A stretch of 64,000 bases of DNA, taken from contig CP103908.1 in NCBI GenBank assembly GCA_024970065.1, positions 1,736,001 to 1,800,000 of the forward strand, written 5' to 3'. Source of the stretch: Pediococcus acidilactici (GTDB taxonomy: Bacteria; Bacillota; Bacilli; Lactobacillales; Lactobacillaceae). The notes beneath the pieces were generated by a model. It searched no databases. It saw only the letters and a list, made by a program, of their open reading frames with translations, and was not told where the DNA came from. This document shows positions 26,010-33,827 of this stretch, one piece after another. A program made the position numbers and the translations under genes. The number at the start of each line of letters is the position of its first letter. The first letter of the stretch is position 1.

Positions 26010-26828
26010 GTGATAAAGATGATTGCGACGGATATGGATCAAACCTTTCTCAATAATCAAAACACTTACAATAAAGAACGCTTTAAGCAGCTTTTTGCTG
26101 AAATGCAACGCCAAAAAATTCATTTCGTGGCAGCTAGTGGCTCCCAACATGAACGTTTACGGGCTTTATTTGCTCCTTACGCCCAAGAAATGGATTTTAT
26201 TTCGCAAAACGGGTCGATTATCTATTCGGGTGATCAGCTCTTAGATGTTGCACAATTGCCTATCGCACTAGTTCAACAAACTATCGATACCATTTTTCAA
26301 AACTTTAGCGATGATGAGGTAATGATTAACGTTTGTGGGTTAACTAGCTCATATATTGACGAATCTACTCCGCAAGAAATCGTCGACTTCCTGCACAAAT
26401 TTTATAAGGAAATTCGGTTAGTTAAGAATTTACGGGACTTCGCGCAAACTGGCATTACCGACCCGATCGTAAAAATTGCGGTTAGTTTTGCGGACGACGC
26501 CAATTTATCGGGTAAAATCCAACACTTACGTCAAAAGCTAGACCCTCAATTAACTAGTTTGAGTTCGGGCTTTAATACCGAGCTGATTGGATTCAGCCAC
26601 GTTGATAAAGCTAGTGCTTTACAACACTTAATGACTACTTATCAAGTTAAGCCTGCCGAATTAGTTACGTTTGGCGACAACGAAAACGATCTTAAAATGC
26701 TTCAAATGACTCCTAACGGTTACGCAATGAAAAGTGGTTACCCAATCGTCAAAGAAGTCACCAACCATCAAACTCGGTTTGATAACGATCATGACGGTGT
26801 TTTAGACGTCATTGAAAATTTACTATAA
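26010..26828 (+). CDS. Cof-type HAD family phosphatase
   Basis: A 272-residue HAD hydrolase with C2B cap. Motif I 'ATDMDQT' (nucleophile Asp and acid/base Asp; Gln in place of the usual Gly), motif II 'AASGSQ', and motif IV 'FGDNENDLKML'. Substrates in this family are sugar phosphates, FMN or PLP. I place the start at GTG 26010, where AGGTGA lies at the right distance; the frame is open to 26001. The length is normal. It has its own terminator at 26838. Confidence 0.88.
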   Translation: MIKMIATDMDQTFLNNQNTYNKERFKQLFAEMQRQKIHFVAASGSQHERLRALFAPYAQEMDFISQNGSIIYSGDQLLDVAQLPIALVQQTIDTIFQNFSDDEVMINVCGLTSSYIDESTPQEIVDFLHKFYKEIRLVKNLRDFAQTGITDPIVKIAVSFADDANLSGKIQHLRQKLDPQLTSLSSGFNTELIGFSHVDKASALQHLMTTYQVKPAELVTFGDNENDLKMLQMTPNGYAMKSGYPIVKEVTNHQTRFDNDHDGVLDVIENLL

Positions 26829-26837
26829 AAATACAAA

Positions 26838-26868
26838 TAGAGGCTGGAAATTTCCAACCTCTATTTTC
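26838..26868 (+). terminator. Terminator of the HAD phosphatase gene
   Basis: AGAGGCTGGAAA pairs with TTTCCAACCTCT, followed by ATTTT. Confidence 0.8.
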
Positions 26869-26965
26869 TTTGTTCTCAGCTTAAATTATTGCAGCTACGC
26901 AGTTTAAAGCTTGCTCACTTGTTTTTCATGTGCCACCAAATTTGTAAATTTCACAGCGAAGCATT

Positions 26966-27679
26966 TTAAACTTGCATGCTTTCGACAATTTTTTGGTACG
27001 CCACCACCGGATCATCTGCCTTAGTTATCGGTCGGCCAATTACTAAGGCAGAGCTCCCCGCCTGTTGGGCTTCCACTGGGGTCATGACGCGCTGCTGATC
27101 ATCTTTTTGCGCGTTAGCCATCCTAATTCCAGGCGTGACGAATAAAAAGTCCGCTGGTAGTAGCGGTTTTAATTGAGCGACTTCGTGTGGTGAACAGATT
27201 ATGCCATCGGCCCCCGCATTTTGCGCAAGTTGGGCCAACTTTTGTACCTGTTCCTCCATTTTCAGAGGAACGTTTTGTTCTTCTTGTAATTGTCGTTCTG
27301 AAATGGAAGTAAGTTCCGTCACCGCCAGCAACTTAGGCGCCGGAACTTTAGCTGCTCGCGCACCAGCCATTAGTCCACGTTTAGCCGCCTGAATCATGGG
27401 CTTGCCACCCAACGCATGCACGGTAGTATATTGGATACCTAACTTTCCCAATTGAAACATGGCCTTTTCTACGGTATTGGGAATATCATGCAGCTTTAAG
27501 TCTAGAAAAACGGCGTGGCCCTTTTGGCGTAAGTCTTGTACGATTTGGGGTCCCTGCCCATAAAACAGCTCCATACCAATCTTTACGGTTAACTTCAGGT
27601 GGGATGGAAACTGCTTTAAAAAGCTTTGTAACTCTTCTCCACTTTCAAAATCCAACGCAATCATTACCGGTGTTTTCAT
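26966..27679 (-). CDS. pyrF: Orotidine 5'-phosphate decarboxylase
   Basis: A 237-residue TIM-barrel enzyme converting OMP to UMP, the last step of pyrimidine synthesis. The catalytic 'DLKLHDIPNTV' motif near residue 60 and the C-terminal 'VTPGIRM' phosphate-binding strand are present. It stands alone here; the other pyr genes are not in this window. The start follows AAGGAG. Confidence 0.95.
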   Translation of the reverse strand: MKTPVMIALDFESGEELQSFLKQFPSHLKLTVKIGMELFYGQGPQIVQDLRQKGHAVFLDLKLHDIPNTVEKAMFQLGKLGIQYTTVHALGGKPMIQAAKRGLMAGARAAKVPAPKLLAVTELTSISERQLQEEQNVPLKMEEQVQKLAQLAQNAGADGIICSPHEVAQLKPLLPADFLFVTPGIRMANAQKDDQQRVMTPVEAQQAGSSALVIGRPITKADDPVVAYQKIVESMQV

Positions 27680-27839
27680 GATTTTGGCTCCTTACTGAAC
27701 CGCTCCACCAAAGGCCAAGGTATTTAAGATAACCAAGTACCTTAAATTTCCATCGTTATCGCGATGTAGATGTGCTTATCAACCTCACAGAATTGATTTA
27801 AAGCGATTCGTTAATTTTTTTATTAATCCTACGAGCTTC

Positions 27840-27860
27840 CCACCCTAAAGTCAAGGGTGG
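27840..27860. repeat. Short hairpin resembling an IS200/IS605-type end
   Basis: CCACCCT and AGGGTGG flank AAAGTCA. Read on the minus strand, the 'TTGACTTTAGGGTGG' arrangement recalls the terminal hairpins of IS200/IS605 elements. No transposase remnant is visible, so this may be a solo relic or just a leader hairpin of def. Confidence 0.3.
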
Positions 27861-27893
27861 TAGAATGGTTAAAACGTTATCTAAGGAGTACCT

Positions 27894-28304
27894 ATGCAAA
27901 AAAATATTATTCACGACCAACATTTCTTATCCCAAAAGTCCGCCCCGGCAACTAGAGCTGATTTACCTACGGCATTAGACCTTGTGGACACTTTAACCGC
28001 TAACGCCGACCGCGCGGTGGGATTAGCTGCCAACATGATTGGGGTTCAAAAACAAATCATTGCCGTATCCATTGGCGTGATGAACATCGCCATGCTAAAT
28101 CCCAAATTAACCAAAAAAAGCCACCCTTACCAAGTTAAGGAAGGCTGCCTTTCATTATCCGGCGAACGGGAGACTACCCGTTATAAAGAAATTGAAGTTC
28201 AATACCAAGATTTGAACTTCAAAAAACAAACCCAACACTTCAGCGGTTGGATTGCGGAGATTATTCAACATGAAGTCGATCACTGTGCAGGAATCTTAAT
28301 TTAA
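27894..28304 (+). CDS. def: Peptide deformylase-like protein (short second paralogue type)
   Basis: A 136-residue metalloprotein with the three deformylase motifs: 'VGLAANMIG' (motif 1), 'EGCLSLSG' (metal Cys) and 'HEVDH' (metal His pair and catalytic Glu). Motif 1 has Met48 where canonical enzymes have the oxyanion-stabilising Gln; this variant is typical of the short paralogue in lactobacilli. It should be a second deformylase or an enzyme with altered activity. AAGGAGTACCT precedes the ATG. Confidence 0.85.
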   Translation: MQKNIIHDQHFLSQKSAPATRADLPTALDLVDTLTANADRAVGLAANMIGVQKQIIAVSIGVMNIAMLNPKLTKKSHPYQVKEGCLSLSGERETTRYKEIEVQYQDLNFKKQTQHFSGWIAEIIQHEVDHCAGILI

Positions 28305-28343
28305 AGTTTCTTTGTTTAGTCTTTTCATTAAAATCAAATCGCG

Positions 28344-28829
28344 TTACATCGCTTTTCCCAGCCGAAACCGATGGTCACCAACCTGTTTAAAACCCTGCGT
28401 TTCATAGAAACGTTGGGCTTTTTTATTATTTTCCCAAACCCCTAGCCATATTTGAGATTTATGCGCTGCTTGAGCCAGTTGAACTGCCTTTTTAATCAGG
28501 CGGGTACCGATTCCCTGCCGTTGAAATTTCGGGCGGACGTAAATTCGTTCAACTTCTAAGGTTTGGGTTCCCATTGCTTCAGACTGCGCGTCTCCCACAT
28601 TGGTTTTCAGATATCCGGCGACTTCACCATCAACCTTTGCGAAAAAGAAACGGGAATTTGGCGTTAATAATTCTTGTCGGAGTTGGTCGACGTTATAAGC
28701 TCGCTGGTAGTGCTGCTGCAAATCCGCTTCTTCATTGTATGGTCCGAAAGTTGCTTCAAAGGTTTCGATACTAACCCTACGCAAGTTAGCTAAGTCCGCT
28801 TCTCGGATTGGTTGAACTTCAATTGTCAT
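28344..28829 (-). CDS. GNAT family N-acetyltransferase
   Basis: A 161-residue acetyl-CoA-dependent acetyltransferase. The acetyl-CoA loop 'VRPKFQRQGIGTRLIKKA' is near residue 95, followed by 'IWLGVWENNKKAQRFYETQGF'. The acceptor is unknown. Last gene of the ATPase-permease-TetR-MarR-GNAT group, eleven bases after marR, with GAGGTGA before the ATG. Confidence 0.88.
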   Translation of the reverse strand: MTIEVQPIREADLANLRRVSIETFEATFGPYNEEADLQQHYQRAYNVDQLRQELLTPNSRFFFAKVDGEVAGYLKTNVGDAQSEAMGTQTLEVERIYVRPKFQRQGIGTRLIKKAVQLAQAAHKSQIWLGVWENNKKAQRFYETQGFKQVGDHRFRLGKAM

Positions 28830-28840
28830 TCAAATTCACC

Positions 28841-29293
28841 TCAATAATCACGATGATGGCCACTCTTAACGTAATGCCAGTCTTCGTTAACATTTTTTTC
28901 GACCCGTAATAATAAGTTGCGAACTTGTTTAACCTCCGCTTCGGAGAGTCCCCGCAAGGCAGTCGCGTTGGAATATTCATTTTCCCGCTTAATGATGGGG
29001 TAAACGTCCCGCCCTTTTTCAGTTGGGTATAGCCGCTTAATCTTTTGGTTGTCCGCCGCAAACCGTCGACTAATCAAGCCTTGCTCCTCTAATTTCCGTA
29101 AGGCCCGGGCGGCCGTGGTTCGATCGACACGCAGAAGTTCAGCTAGTTCTCTTTGGATGATTCCGGGATTTTCGCAAACCCGCGCTAGGTACAAAAATTG
29201 CCCCTTAGTAAGGGCAATTTCCTTGAATTCTACGTTAGCAATTGAATCTAATTCTCGTGCAATTGATCCAATGATTCGTAAAATATCTTCCAT
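28841..29293 (-). CDS. MarR family transcriptional regulator
   Basis: A 150-residue winged-helix regulator with 'GIIQRELAELLRVDRTTAARAL' recognition helices and a 'RRFAADNQKIKRLYPT' wing. Ribosome site GAGAGGAAAACG. It lies in an efflux operon with a TetR gene, so two regulators respond within one unit. It may act on the operon or on distant genes. Confidence 0.88.
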   Translation of the reverse strand: MEDILRIIGSIARELDSIANVEFKEIALTKGQFLYLARVCENPGIIQRELAELLRVDRTTAARALRKLEEQGLISRRFAADNQKIKRLYPTEKGRDVYPIIKRENEYSNATALRGLSEAEVKQVRNLLLRVEKNVNEDWHYVKSGHHRDY

Positions 29294-29314
29294 TCGTTTT
29301 CCTCTCCGTAATCC

Positions 29315-29947
29315 TTATTTGCGTAAAGCCCGCACAATTTGACCTTCAATCAGCTTCAAGTCGGTCGCTTCGTTTCCGTTACCGGCAAAACGCTGTTGTA
29401 AAAAGTAAACCGCTAATTGCCCAATAATCGTTCGCACCACCGCTGCAGCATCAAGCTCCGGACGTACTTCGCCAGTTTGCTGCAGTGCTTGGTTTAACCC
29501 TTGCACTAACGAATGTTCCGGGTTGTTTACCGCAGCAATAAATAATTTTCGAACCTCTTCGTTTGTGAACACTTCCGTTAACAAAATCATGGCCGCATCC
29601 CCATTTTCCACCATAAAACGGTACCGGTCCCGTACTAGAAAATGAACCAATTCTTCAAGAGAATTATAGCGCCTTAATTCCGCTAATAAGTCGTCACGAT
29701 AAACGGGAAAAAAGTTTTCTAATACTGGTTTGATGATTGCTTTCAGCAAGTCTTGCTTAGTTTTAAAATACTTAAAAATCGTCGCCTGGCTCACCCCGGC
29801 GGCAGCCGCCACTTGTGCCGTCGAGGTCCCGTCGTAGCCGTACTTCGCAAATAAATCTAGCGCGGCCAGCAAAGAATTTCGCTTTCCCTTTGGCATAGCT
29901 TGTTCCAACAGCCAATTTTTATAATTATCAAATACTCTTCCGTCCAT
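29315..29947 (-). CDS. TetR/AcrR family transcriptional regulator
   Basis: A 210-residue repressor. The N-terminal helix-turn-helix reads 'GYDGTSTAQVAAAAGVSQATIFKYF'; the helical ligand domain follows. Its start is three bases after the permease stop, so it is coupled to the pump genes. A palindrome of the TetR type lies upstream of the operon at 31850-31865 and is a likely target. Confidence 0.88.
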   Translation of the reverse strand: MDGRVFDNYKNWLLEQAMPKGKRNSLLAALDLFAKYGYDGTSTAQVAAAAGVSQATIFKYFKTKQDLLKAIIKPVLENFFPVYRDDLLAELRRYNSLEELVHFLVRDRYRFMVENGDAAMILLTEVFTNEEVRKLFIAAVNNPEHSLVQGLNQALQQTGEVRPELDAAAVVRTIIGQLAVYFLQQRFAGNGNEATDLKLIEGQIVRALRK

Positions 29948-29949
29948 CT

Positions 29950-31104
29950 TTATACCTTTCGATAACGCCGTAACCCGGCAATATTTAACATAGTTAATAC
30001 TACAAGAAATCCTAACAATATACCAAGGTCGCCACCCAATTTTAATAAATTCGTGCCGTACATCATGATATCAGTAACCGCATCTCCAGCATATTTAAGG
30101 GGCATCACGTACGAAATTTTTTGTACCCAGTCTGCCATTGTATCCAGTGGGATAATCCCCGCAAAAAAGACTTGGGGAACCACCACGATGGGAATAAATT
30201 GCATCATTTGAAATTCAGAGTTAGCAAACGTAGACAATAAAATACCGAAAGCTAACGCAACTAACGCTAAGAGTAAGTTAACCACAATAATATTGAGCAC
30301 GTTGCCCACCACTTCGGCTCCCAAAAGCTGAATCGTTACTAAAACGATTACCACGGTTTGTAAGATCGCAATGATTCCATAACTAATCATGTAACCAAGG
30401 ACAATTTCGCTACGTTTAACGGGCGTTGCCAACAGTCGATCCAAAGTTCCGCTAGTCCGTTCTTTTAAAAGTGCCATTCCCGAGACTAAAAAAACGAAGA
30501 AGAAGACAAAAAATCCCATCAAAATTGGTAAAATCTTATCGAAAAAATTGGTGTTCTTATCACCGTAAACGTAATGGCTAGTAACCTTCCCGTTAGATAT
30601 ACTTTTATTTTGCAATGCCCCTCCTTTAGCTTGCGGTGCGTGATGCGTAACTTGGGCCAACTTTGCTTGGAGTTTAGCGTTGGTCAACATAATTTGTTGC
30701 AATCTTCCCCGCATTTTTTGCATGGTTTCCATGGTTCTAACATTATTGAAAGCCATCTTAACTACCGAAGTTTTAGTGGCGTCGGTGTTTGCGTGCGTAA
30801 CGGTGTAATTTGCTCCCGACTTTTTTATAATTGCGTCCACCTGTTGCTCGTTCAAAGCTTTACGTGCCGTAGCCTGGCTCTTGTATCGCATCACTTTGAC
30901 GTGTTTGACAGCTTCTAAATCTTGATTCACCGCTTTAGTCACTCCTACGGTTGCTACGTTAACTTTGGTCGACGCGTTGTTATTAAAAATGAGACTCAAT
31001 AATACTAAAATCAAAATGGGCGCCAAAAACATTAGCGCTAGCGTCCGTTTATCCCTAAACAATTCCTTCAAAACCCGCTGGCTAATTGCTAAAATACGTG
31101 TCAT
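29950..31104 (-). CDS. ABC-2 type permease of a drug/lipid exporter
   Basis: A 384-residue ABC-2 permease: one N-terminal helix, a soluble external domain at about 35-180, then five helices including 'FFVFFFVFLVSGMALLKERTSGTLDRLLATPVKRSEIVLGY' (quoted in part), typical of YhgE/LinearmycinR-like exporters. It overlaps the ATPase stop by four bases (ATGA), so the two are coupled and form the exporter. Confidence 0.9.
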   Translation of the reverse strand: MTRILAISQRVLKELFRDKRTLALMFLAPILILVLLSLIFNNNASTKVNVATVGVTKAVNQDLEAVKHVKVMRYKSQATARKALNEQQVDAIIKKSGANYTVTHANTDATKTSVVKMAFNNVRTMETMQKMRGRLQQIMLTNAKLQAKLAQVTHHAPQAKGGALQNKSISNGKVTSHYVYGDKNTNFFDKILPILMGFFVFFFVFLVSGMALLKERTSGTLDRLLATPVKRSEIVLGYMISYGIIAILQTVVIVLVTIQLLGAEVVGNVLNIIVVNLLLALVALAFGILLSTFANSEFQMMQFIPIVVVPQVFFAGIIPLDTMADWVQKISYVMPLKYAGDAVTDIMMYGTNLLKLGGDLGILLGFLVVLTMLNIAGLRRYRKV

Positions 31105-31823
31105 GATTGCGCCCCCTCAGCTTTCAAAAATACATCTTCAATTGTTGAAACCTGATACCGTCGTTCGAGAGCATCCGGAGTATCAAGGGCAATTACGTCG
31201 CCATTTAGGATCAGTGCCACTTGATCAACTTGCTCCGCTTCGTCCATTACGTGCGTAGTAATTAAAATACTGCGTCCCGTCTCTTTAATCCGCTTTAACT
31301 CCCGCCAAATTTGCCTTCGGAGAGCGGGGTCGATTCCTACGGTAGGCTCGTCTAAAACCAAAAGCTGGGGATTTCCTAAAAGTGCGATTGCCAAAGAAAG
31401 GCGCCGCATCATTCCACCTGAATATTCCTTAACCGGCTGATCGATTGCTGCACCTAAAGCAACTACTTCCACAACGTGGGTTATCTGTTCAGCGATGCTA
31501 TGTCGACTAATCCCCTTCATCTGGGCGTAAAATTTCAAGTTTTCGCGACCCGTTAAGCTCAAATATAGGGCATCCGTTTGAGCCATATAACCAACCTTGG
31601 CTAACAATTGCCGGTTGGGCATTGGTTGACCAAAAATTTGGGCTTCTCCTTGATCAGCATTTTCCATTCCCAGTGCAATCTTGATAATGGTTGATTTTCC
31701 AGATCCGGAAGGACCAATCAACCCTAAAATTTGTCCCGCCTTAATCTCGAAATTAACGTCATTTAAAACCCGTAACTTGCCAAAACTCTTTGCAACTTTT
31801 TTTAAAGTAACTACTTTTTCCAT
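31101..31823 (-). CDS. ABC exporter ATP-binding protein
   Basis: A 240-residue ATPase: Walker A GPSGSGKST, Q-loop 'YMAQTDAL', signature YSGGMMRR, Walker B 'LLVLDEPTVGIDP', H-loop 'TTHVMDEAE'. It heads a five-gene operon. A MerR-family gene is transcribed in the opposite direction from the shared 187-bp region. Confidence 0.92.
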   Translation of the reverse strand: MEKVVTLKKVAKSFGKLRVLNDVNFEIKAGQILGLIGPSGSGKSTIIKIALGMENADQGEAQIFGQPMPNRQLLAKVGYMAQTDALYLSLTGRENLKFYAQMKGISRHSIAEQITHVVEVVALGAAIDQPVKEYSGGMMRRLSLAIALLGNPQLLVLDEPTVGIDPALRRQIWRELKRIKETGRSILITTHVMDEAEQVDQVALILNGDVIALDTPDALERRYQVSTIEDVFLKAEGAQS

Positions 31824-31849
31824 TACGGTTTCCTCCCTTTTTCAAAAAG

Positions 31850-31865
31850 GTGAGTAACTACTCAC
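31850..31865. promoter_or_regulatory. Probable TetR operator of the efflux operon
   Basis: GTGAGTA-AC-TACTCAC is a perfect inverted repeat with 7-bp arms, 27 bp upstream of the operon's first ATG, in the 5' region where a self-encoded TetR would bind. Confidence 0.6.
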
Positions 31866-31912
31866 TTACCACAGCAACAATTTAACACTTTTAAAGTTAA
31901 ATCGCAATCGAA

Positions 31913-31941
31913 TTTAACTTCAATTGAAGTTAAAATATACT
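31913..31941 (+). promoter_or_regulatory. merR promoter with a 22-bp perfect palindrome
   Basis: TTTAAC (31913-31918), 17-bp spacer, TATACT (31936-31941). A perfect palindrome built from AACTTCAATTGAAGTT covers 31913-31934, exactly the spacer, where MerR proteins bind and twist the promoter. It could serve autoregulation and control of the opposite efflux operon. Confidence 0.6.
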
Positions 31942-32010
31942 CAAAGACCAAATAATTCTTGCTAATCCCCCTACGTAATTAGTTATAAATAAGCATGGAG
32001 GTGAATCCTA

Positions 32011-32715
32011 ATGGCTAACTATTCTACTGGTGAACTAGCCAAAAAAGTTGGGGTAAGTATCCGCACGGTCCAGTATTATGACCGGCGGCAGCTACTCTCC
32101 CCCGCTAAACTTTCAGAAGCCGGTCGCCGTGTTTACACCGACCACGAGTTGGAACAGCTCGAATTAATTACTTTCTTAAAATCACTTGGGCTCTCTTTAA
32201 ACAACATCAAAGAACTTTTAAATAGTCCTAATTTTGAAGAAGTGCTGCAAACATTGCTCGACCAAGAACAATTACATTTGAAACAAAAAATCAAACAACA
32301 CGAAGCTACTTTGAAAACTATTGGTCAACTACAGCGTTGGTTAACCAACGAAATTCCCGTTACTCCCAATTCCTTCCTTGGGATTGAGGAAGCCATTCGG
32401 CGGCGTAACCTAACCAGGAAACGGACCGCACTAGTTATTTTTGGGGTTCTGGTTGATATTTTAGAGATAATCATCATTTGGTACGGAGTTACTAATAATA
32501 ATTGGTGGGCAATGCTGGTCGCATTCTGCCCCATTATTATAGCGGTTGCGATGGCAGTGTTCGCGTACTATCGTTCGGTGGAGTACGTGTGCCCCCAATG
32601 TAAAGCGTACTTCAGACCACCCTTTGGTGAATTTTTCTGGGCAAAGCATTCACCAAAAACTCGCTGGTTAAAATGTCCTGAATGTGAACACGCGGGATAT
32701 TGCGTGGAGATTTAG
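32011..32715 (+). CDS. Membrane-bound MerR family regulator with C-terminal zinc ribbon
   Basis: A 234-residue protein with three parts. A MerR domain at 1-75 ('YSTGELAKKVGVSIRTVQYYD') precedes a coiled-coil to about 115. Two membrane helices follow at about 140-188 ('ALVIFGVLVDILEIIIIWYG', 'WAMLVAFCPIIIAVAMAVF', quoted in part). The C-terminal end has CPQC and CPEC pairs, a likely zinc ribbon. Such an arrangement would tether the DNA-binding part to the membrane. GGAGGTGA precedes the ATG. It faces the ABC efflux operon and probably regulates it or itself. Confidence 0.85.
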   Translation: MANYSTGELAKKVGVSIRTVQYYDRRQLLSPAKLSEAGRRVYTDHELEQLELITFLKSLGLSLNNIKELLNSPNFEEVLQTLLDQEQLHLKQKIKQHEATLKTIGQLQRWLTNEIPVTPNSFLGIEEAIRRRNLTRKRTALVIFGVLVDILEIIIIWYGVTNNNWWAMLVAFCPIIIAVAMAVFAYYRSVEYVCPQCKAYFRPPFGEFFWAKHSPKTRWLKCPECEHAGYCVEI

Positions 32716-32794
32716 CACGCGTTTCTGAGACGCTACAATAGCACAGCTAAATTAATGGCCCGCTTTGGTTAATTGGAAGAAGCTAGGGGCCAAG
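32716..32794. repeat. Decayed copy of the nested hairpin family
   Basis: GCACGCGTTTC..CTACAATAGCAC resembles the array flank ACGTTTCGGCTAT..CAATAGAGCAC at 9.04 kb, and the following GGTTAATTGGAAGAAGCTAGGGG resembles the post-hairpin flanks at 59 kb. It no longer folds as a full element. Confidence 0.4.
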
Positions 32795-32830
32795 CTAATT
32801 TAGGCCATGTGGCAGAATTACTGACCTAAC

Positions 32831-32874
32831 CAAAAAGTGCTTCTCAAGAATTACGTTCTTGAGAAGCACTTTTA
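32831..32874. terminator. Bidirectional terminator between merR and the CMD gene
   Basis: AAAAAGTGCTTCTCAAGAA pairs with TTCTTGAGAAGCACTTTT around TTACG, with A and T runs outside. Confidence 0.9.
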
Positions 32875-32916
32875 ATTTAATGATGCTTAAAGTTACCGCG
32901 TTTCAGGCTATTCTTA

Positions 32917-33234
32917 CTAATCAAAAATTTGTTTTACTAACCCAAATGCCGACCAAGCTTTGGGCCATCCCGCGTAAAACGCAAGGTGGGTAATTAGTTC
33001 CACCATTTCTTCTTTAGTTACCCCATTAGCTTTAGCCATTTTCAAATGGGCTTCCAATTGGGGAAAAGCCCCCTGGGTTAATAAGCTTGCACAGGTAATC
33101 ATGCTCCGATCGCGCGCGGAAAGTTGACTTTCTCGTGACCAAACTTCTCCGAATAAAACGTCGTCATTTAGTTCGGCAAATTTAGGCGCCAAATCACCTA
33201 GTTGTTCACGCCCAGCCGTTTGTTTTTTTGCCAT
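32917..33234 (-). CDS. Carboxymuconolactone decarboxylase family protein
   Basis: A 105-residue, all-helical protein. 'DRSMITCASLLTQGAFPQLEAHLKMAKANGVTKEE' (quoted in part) and 'HLAFYAGWPKAWSAF' define the CMD fold. The redox CxxC of AhpD is absent, so peroxidase-partner activity is unlikely. The start is three bases after the cupin stop. The pair often occurs together in lactobacilli; the substrate is unknown. Confidence 0.85.
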   Translation of the reverse strand: MAKKQTAGREQLGDLAPKFAELNDDVLFGEVWSRESQLSARDRSMITCASLLTQGAFPQLEAHLKMAKANGVTKEEMVELITHLAFYAGWPKAWSAFGLVKQIFD

Positions 33235-33237
33235 TTT

Positions 33238-33651
33238 TTATTCCTCCCCTATTGCTTCATATTGTTGTTCACTAACGGGTTCTAACCATTCTGGAGTTCC
33301 AGCAGTAATCGCAACGTGACTAAACCAGCTATCTTTCGTTGCACCATGCCAGTGTTTTATTCCGTCATGGGTTACCACCACGTCCCCAGGCTTAAGCCGT
33401 TGGGCAGGTTTTCCCTCTTCTTGATACCATCCTTCACCACCGGTAACTAATAAAATTTGGAAACCATCATGGTGAATATGCCAATTGTTACGGCATCCTG
33501 GTTCAAAAGTTACGTTTCCCACACCTACATTAACTTCTGGATCAGCTACCAAATTCTGTAAATAGCTTTGCCCAACAAAATACTTTGCGTACGCATCGTT
33601 TTTGGGACCCGCAGGAAAAATTACCCCTTTTTTAATTTCTTCATTTTTCAT
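33238..33651 (-). CDS. Cupin domain protein
   Basis: A 137-residue single-domain cupin. The metal-site motifs are 'CRNNWHIHHDGFQILLVTGGEG' (HxH...E) and 'VTHDGIKHWHGA'. It lies directly upstream of the CMD gene. An LysR gene and an old-yellow-enzyme gene precede it, suggesting a redox- or aromatic-compound response, but no substrate can be named. Confidence 0.88.
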   Translation of the reverse strand: MKNEEIKKGVIFPAGPKNDAYAKYFVGQSYLQNLVADPEVNVGVGNVTFEPGCRNNWHIHHDGFQILLVTGGEGWYQEEGKPAQRLKPGDVVVTHDGIKHWHGATKDSWFSHVAITAGTPEWLEPVSEQQYEAIGEE

Positions 33652-33750
33652 TTTTAAAATCCTTTCAAAAATCGACCTTGGCTCTTAATGTCTAGAGTTC
33701 TCCCGTTTAGAAAATCGGACAACTTGCTTGCTAAGCAGCACTTATTCCTA

Positions 33751-33797
33751 AAAAAGCCGTAACCTTATCAACATCGATAATGTTACGGCTATTTTTG
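33751..33797 (-). terminator. Terminator of the LysR gene
   Basis: On the minus strand AGCCGTAACATTATC pairs with GATAAGGTTACGGCT, followed by TTTTTAGG. Confidence 0.85.
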
Positions 33798-33827
33798 ATA
33801 TGCGTAAAATACTTATTTTCGTGACCA

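Noticed and set aside
27840..27860. Possible insertion sequence at the def promoter
   Set aside because: Only a hairpin reminiscent of IS200/IS605 ends is present, with no transposase or second end. Kept as a low-confidence repeat, not as a mobile element.
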